This document shows positions 5,405 to 9,239 of a stretch of 9,239 nucleotides of DNA, in pieces. The notes below the pieces were generated by a model. It was not told where the DNA came from and searched no databases. It worked only from the letters and a program-made list of their open reading frames with translations. Source of the stretch: Clostridiales bacterium UBA7573 (GTDB lineage Bacteria > Bacillota > Clostridia > Oscillospirales > CAG-272); assembly GCA_002477905.1 (NCBI GenBank), contig DLLB01000032.1, positions 1 through 9,239 of the forward strand, written 5' to 3'. Position numbers and translations under genes: made by a program. Position 1 is the first letter of the stretch. Each line of letters starts with the position of its first letter.

Positions 5405-7477
5405 TTACGGCGCGGCGTTTTCTTCCAGCATTTCGCCGGTTTGTACGTCAAACAATGTCGTGGAAAAAGCGGGAAGGGAGACGATACGGGTAAGCCCGTT
5501 TCGAAACCGTATCCTATGCGCGCCATCTGCATAAGTACACACCGCAAGCAATCCCGCGCCTGCCAGCACCGTACTGCCATCGGTGAGATACCGATGAACC
5601 CCGGCTTTTGCAAAAATGGGCGTCAGCAGAGCTTCTGCGCAAACGGGAGCGGCAAAATACACCCGATTGCCTTTTTGCGCCGCCGCGATCAGATCCGTTC
5701 CGGCATAAACGGCAATCGGTTCGGCTTCTGCATCGGCAACGGCAAACATCGGAGCAACGTCCGCACCGACCGGATAGGTTTTCCCTCCATAACCGGCTTT
5801 GGCGGTCACCGCAGATTGCTTTGCGCAACGCATTACCCGCATGCCGACGCTTTCGGAAATCCGCGCGTCGCAAAGCGCCGATTGATCGCAGAAGCCCGTT
5901 GCGTAGAAAAAGAGTACCGTATGGTCTTTGCACAAGGTGTGGATCGTGGAAAGTTGTTCGTCAGAGAGCGCGTAAGCGTTTGGAAACAGCACACATCGGT
6001 AACGGGACAATTCGGCTTTGGGCAGATCGGACAAATAAACGGCGTCATATGCCGCCCCCGTGCGCGCCACTGCCTCTAAAAACATATATTCCGGATCAGT
6101 AAGTTTTGCACGGTAGAAAAAGCTGTCGGTATCATACACGATCAGCACATCTGCCGCGGGGGAATACGGCTTTGCAAAATACGGGGTAACCAACTCTTTT
6201 TGCCGTGCAATCTCCGCCATCAGTGCGGGATTTTCCCACCATCCATGCTTACGGTATAAACTACCCGCCGTGCTGTTCTCACTGCCCGGCGCGACCAGCG
6301 ACGGAATGATCCGATGATCGTAATACCAAAATCCCATGCCCGCAAGGAGCGGTTGCAGGGTATTACGGCGTAGCAATGCCACCGTTTGCGGCAATTTGGC
6401 AGGATCACCGCCGATAAACGCTTCCGTTCCCTCCGGATGCTGATCCATTTCCGTCAGCCACAAAATCCCGTTTAAGCGGCAGGATTCCAACAATCCGCGC
6501 GAGAGTGCCACGCCTTCCACTTTCCGATTCTCCATGTAAGGAAGCGGTCCGCACAGAAAATCCACCGTACCGCGTGCAGCAAGTAACTTCTGCGGATACA
6601 GATGCCCGACAATCGGCGCACTTTCCTTACAAAGTCCGGTGTAATAGCCATAAAAGCATCCGGCAAGAACCTTGGGGAGTTCTTCTTTGACAATGCGGCA
6701 AAAATGCAGGATTGCGCGCGGTGCGCACAGTTGCAGGCAACGCTGGGAATCTATCGTGGGTTGGGAGTTTCTCGGATCGCGGAACGCACCGTCGTCTGCC
6801 GGTTGCCAAGTCTGCGGCAAGAACCGCGCCGTTTCAAAAGTCACAGTTTCATCGTGCCACGCACGGCGCAACGCTTCAACGGTACCGTAAGTTTCTTGCA
6901 GATACCGCACAAAGCGCGCCTGCATGGCTTCTCCGCAATCCGTTCCCCACTGATGCCATTCCCCATAGCCGCCGCAGGCGATCTGAATGCCGATGAGCGC
7001 GTTTCCCTCCGGGGTATCAGCGATCGCGCGGCAAAACGCGCGGAGTTTCTCACCTGCTTCAGCAAGCCATACCTCAGAAGCAAGGCTCACACGCATATGA
7101 TGACTGAAATCATCCCGAATGAGACGGTCGGATTCCCCGTCGTCGATCCCGTCGCGGTCGGTACCGTCCGCTTCACGGTAGCGTACCAATTCCGACGGAT
7201 GATCGCGCAACCAAAAGTAAGGAGGATTGACGTGCAACCGTAAAAGCACCCCCGCTTCGGGGTTGGCATCAAGTACGCCGGCAACTTCCGAAATCAAAGC
7301 GTCTGCATCAAACGGGGTGTGTTTGTGCCAACCCAATCTAAGTTCCGTATCCGCACAAACAAATCCGATACCCGCACACGCAAACGCGCGGATATTTCGC
7401 TGTGCCTGCGCGGAAGTGCTGGCAGAAGCGGGAATATCGCTGAGCCCATATAAGATTGGAAGTCCTGTAAATTGCAT
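5405..7477 (-). CDS. Putative clan-A (GH42-like) glycoside hydrolase, cytoplasmic
   Basis: A 690-residue protein without a signal peptide or membrane segment. Residues 1 to about 430 look like a TIM-barrel hydrolase. GIQIACGGYGEWHQWG (163-178) resembles the acid/base strand of clan-A enzymes, with E173 the candidate proton donor. A GH42-like stretch with RYLQETYGTVEALRRAW (191-207) follows. NGILWLTEMDQ (336-346) offers E343 as a candidate nucleophile. Residues about 441-540 (ADVLIVYDTDS, then YRCVLFPNAYALSDEQ) resemble the GATase-like trimerisation domain of GH42 beta-galactosidases, and a small beta domain closes the protein. The substrate is unknown and the exact CAZy family is not assigned. 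The start ATG 7477 has GGAGG six bases upstream. An upstream frame extension through the dxs end is rejected. It lies 38 nt after dxs and is probably co-transcribed with it. Confidence 0.68.
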   Translation of the reverse strand: MQFTGLPILYGLSDIPASASTSAQAQRNIRAFACAGIGFVCADTELRLGWHKHTPFDADALISEVAGVLDANPEAGVLLRLHVNPPYFWLRDHPSELVRYREADGTDRDGIDDGESDRLIRDDFSHHMRVSLASEVWLAEAGEKLRAFCRAIADTPEGNALIGIQIACGGYGEWHQWGTDCGEAMQARFVRYLQETYGTVEALRRAWHDETVTFETARFLPQTWQPADDGAFRDPRNSQPTIDSQRCLQLCAPRAILHFCRIVKEELPKVLAGCFYGYYTGLCKESAPIVGHLYPQKLLAARGTVDFLCGPLPYMENRKVEGVALSRGLLESCRLNGILWLTEMDQHPEGTEAFIGGDPAKLPQTVALLRRNTLQPLLAGMGFWYYDHRIIPSLVAPGSENSTAGSLYRKHGWWENPALMAEIARQKELVTPYFAKPYSPAADVLIVYDTDSFFYRAKLTDPEYMFLEAVARTGAAYDAVYLSDLPKAELSRYRCVLFPNAYALSDEQLSTIHTLCKDHTVLFFYATGFCDQSALCDARISESVGMRVMRCAKQSAVTAKAGYGGKTYPVGADVAPMFAVADAEAEPIAVYAGTDLIAAAQKGNRVYFAAPVCAEALLTPIFAKAGVHRYLTDGSTVLAGAGLLAVCTYADGAHRIRFRNGLTRIVSLPAFSTTLFDVQTGEMLEENAAP

Positions 7478-7488
7478 TTTGTTCCTCC

Positions 7489-7504
7489 GTGCCGGTTTCG
7501 GCAC
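7489..7504 (-). repeat. Hairpin abutting the ribosome binding site of the hydrolase gene
   Basis: On the minus strand GTGCCG-AAAC-CGGCAC forms a perfect 6-bp, GC-rich stem with a four-base loop. Its 3' foot touches the GGAGG ribosome site at 7484-7488 with no gap. It lies in the dxs-hydrolase spacer and has no T-tract after it, so it is not an intrinsic terminator. An mRNA-stability or processing element, or a modulator of translation, would fit; this is inference. Confidence 0.6.
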
Positions 7505-7515
7505 CACAATCAAAT

Positions 7516-9239
7516 TCAAAAATCCGAAGAACGTGTGCCAGCAGATGATACCCGTTCGGTCTGCCGATACAGTGCGAGGCAACGCGCCGCGTCCTCTGCA
7601 CGAATACCGGCGGCACGGTAAATCTCCCCCTGCGGCATGGTTTCCACAAAGCTGTTGTCAATCGCAAGCAGATCCCATGTGCAATCGCAGAGCAATCCCG
7701 CCTGTTTCAGATGATCGTAAAAACGCATCCCCGCGCCGCCAAGACGGATCCCCTCCTCCAAAAACAACAAATGCTTTGCCGCGCAGACGGCTTCCGTCAA
7801 CTCCGGCGGCAACGGTTGGGATTGGCGCAGATCGGTGAGTAGCACCACACCGCAGGAAATGCCCTGCGCCAAAAGCAGTTCTTTTGCCCGCAAAGCTTCC
7901 GCTACGATCCGTCCATAAGTCACAATCAGATACGGTGCGCCTTGGCGCGCGTTTTCGTCCAGACGCGGTGCGAGCAGTGCCGCGCCGGAAGCGCCGGCAG
8001 CATTTGTGTAAAACGCGTGGACGATCGCTTCCGATTCCTGCGCATGCGCATAGCGGATCGCGCAGGGCGCGTCGGCGGAAAGCGCCGTGCGCAGTGCCGC
8101 GTCTAACGCGGCATAGGTTACAGGCGCGTACAGCGACACGCCGGGGATCCCCAAAATCAAAGAAACGTCAAAAATCCCATGATGCGTCGCGCCGTCATGC
8201 AGATTCAATCCGGCACGGTCGAGTACGACCGTTACCGGCAACTTTTGGAGTGCCACATCATGTAAAAGCTGATCGTAGGCGCGCTGAAAAAACGTGGAAT
8301 ACACAGCAAATACCGGACGCATGCCCGCCGCGGCAAGTCCCGCGCAAAACGTCATGGCATGCTCCTCCGCGATCCCCACGTCATAATACCGCTGTGGATG
8401 CGCCGCGCAGAACGGCGATAATCCCGTTCCTTCCCCCATTGCCGCCGTCACCGCACAAATGGCGGGATTCTCCCGCGCCATATCGGTCAGCGTTTGCCCG
8501 AAACGCGTGGAAAAGGTTTTTGTCAAAACCGCTTCCCCGGCAGGCGGGATTCCGTGATAGGTATTGGGCGCTTCCATAGCGGGCGCATAACCGCACCCTT
8601 TTTGGGTGCGCACATGGATTACCGTTGTTTGCCCCGTATGTTTGGCTTCTTCGATCAACCGTTTCAACTGTGCATAATCGCTTCCGTCCGCAGGTCCGAG
8701 ATAGAAAATGCCCATTTCCTCAAAATAGTTACTGCGGTAAAGCAGATTTTTCACCGCCTGCTTGACTGCACGCAAAGCGTAAAACAGCGGTTTTCCGAGA
8801 AGCGGAATCCGTTCCACCACGCTTTTGGTCGCGTTTTTGGTACGCAGATAGCCCCGGCTTGCGCGGAGCTTGGCAAGGTGCAACGCATAGCGCCCGATAT
8901 TTCGGGAGATCGACATTTCGTTTTCATTCAGAATCAGGATCAGATGCGATTTCTTGGGACAGTTGTTCAATGCCTCATGAATCATACCGCCGGTAAACGC
9001 ACCGTCTCCGATGACGCAGACCGTGTAGTGTGCTTCCCCTTTTAACGCATCTGCGGCAGCAAAACCGAGCGCGGCGGAAAGGGAGGTGGAACTGTGCCCT
9101 GCGCCGAAAGCGTCGTAAGGGCTTTCCGAACGCTTGGTAAAACCGGAAAGTCCCTCTCCTGTGCGCAAGGTGTCGAACGCGTCTTTTCTGCCGCTTAAGA
9201 TCTTATGCACATAACTTTGATGCCCCACATCAAAAATCA
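7516..9239 (-). CDS. dxs: 1-deoxy-D-xylulose-5-phosphate synthase, 5' end beyond the window
   Basis: The last 574 codons are present; the frame stays open through the window edge, so roughly 75-80 N-terminal residues are missing. DXS is a cytoplasmic thiamine-diphosphate enzyme that joins pyruvate and glyceraldehyde-3-phosphate in the first step of the MEP isoprenoid pathway; its product also feeds thiamine and pyridoxal synthesis. Counting from the first VGHQ residue (codon 9226-9228), visible motifs are VGHQSY (1-6), FGAGHSSTS (41-49), the ThDP/Mg GDGAFTGG (74-81) with N88/N89, IAEEHAMTF (286-294) with the catalytic Glu, FAVYSTFFQRAYDQ (307-320), DRAGLNLHDGATHHG (337-351) and a DXS-like C-terminal domain (LFLEEGIRLGGAG, FVETMPQGE). 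Two expected residues differ: GHD is GSD (182-184) and RYPRG is RYAHA (392-396). The GTG at 9228 is internal, not a start. Confidence 0.96.
   Translation of the reverse strand, partial: IFDVGHQSYVHKILSGRKDAFDTLRTGEGLSGFTKRSESPYDAFGAGHSSTSLSAALGFAAADALKGEAHYTVCVIGDGAFTGGMIHEALNNCPKKSHLILILNENEMSISRNIGRYALHLAKLRASRGYLRTKNATKSVVERIPLLGKPLFYALRAVKQAVKNLLYRSNYFEEMGIFYLGPADGSDYAQLKRLIEEAKHTGQTTVIHVRTQKGCGYAPAMEAPNTYHGIPPAGEAVLTKTFSTRFGQTLTDMARENPAICAVTAAMGEGTGLSPFCAAHPQRYYDVGIAEEHAMTFCAGLAAAGMRPVFAVYSTFFQRAYDQLLHDVALQKLPVTVVLDRAGLNLHDGATHHGIFDVSLILGIPGVSLYAPVTYAALDAALRTALSADAPCAIRYAHAQESEAIVHAFYTNAAGASGAALLAPRLDENARQGAPYLIVTYGRIVAEALRAKELLLAQGISCGVVLLTDLRQSQPLPPELTEAVCAAKHLLFLEEGIRLGGAGMRFYDHLKQAGLLCDCTWDLLAIDNSFVETMPQGEIYRAAGIRAEDAARCLALYRQTERVSSAGTRSSDF

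Noticed and set aside
7478..7582. Upstream extension of the hydrolase frame
   Set aside because: It runs into the end of dxs and lacks a ribosome site. The ATG at 7477 has a strong GGAGG.
9226..9228. GTG as the dxs start codon
   Set aside because: It encodes the Val of the conserved DVGHQ motif, well inside DXS. The frame continues to the window edge.
1..9239. CRISPR arrays, insertion sequences, attachment sites or defence islands
   Set aside because: I found no regularly spaced repeats, transposase or integrase motifs, or toxin-antitoxin pairs. The tRNA at the left edge shows no duplicated 3' end because that end is outside the window.

Overview
The window looks like a chromosomal housekeeping region of a Firmicute, most likely an uncultured Clostridia/Oscillospirales-type gut anaerobe. 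The evidence is: SpoVG, a YerC/TrpR-like regulator, Hsp33 and a DUF3006-like small protein; strong AGGAGG-type ribosome binding sites; sigma-A promoters with 17-bp spacers; and DXS (MEP pathway) isoprenoid synthesis. Base composition looks fairly even from gene to gene. I see no transposase, phage gene, CRISPR array or clear island boundary.

Layout from left to right. (1) The first 26 bases are the 5' end of a minus-strand tRNA, with a full-consensus promoter at 66-94. (2) A tight minus-strand cluster is read in the order yerC-like regulator (1833-2144), class I SAM methyltransferase (1013-1840) and hslO/Hsp33 (114-1016). The genes overlap by 8 and 4 nt, and the cluster has its own sigma-A promoter at 2174-2202. 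(3) murC (2237-3664) lies upstream on the same strand. (4) A 257-nt divergent spacer holding several inverted repeats separates murC from plus-strand spoVG (3922-4233), which ends at a strong terminator. (5) A convergent minus-strand gene (4315-5016) encodes an uncharacterised protein. It looks like a PD-(D/E)XK nuclease-type core joined to a C-terminal winged helix. (6) Divergent from it, across 85 nt, is a small DUF3006-like gene (5102-5344) with a strong promoter and terminator. (7) The right third is minus-strand dxs (5' end cut by the window edge), followed 38 nt downstream by a 690-residue putative cytoplasmic clan-A glycoside hydrolase (5405-7477).

The genes cover cell-wall precursor synthesis (MurC), a developmental and wall-associated RNA/DNA-binding regulator (SpoVG), oxidative protein quality control (Hsp33) and isoprenoid supply (DXS, needed among other things for the undecaprenyl wall carrier). 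Most of this is ordinary. The items most worth a second look are the PD-(D/E)XK-like/winged-helix protein, a DXS that lacks two residues I expect to be conserved in its substrate site, the linkage of dxs to an unusual glycoside hydrolase, and the structured murC-spoVG spacer. I did not find a clearly new multi-gene system.
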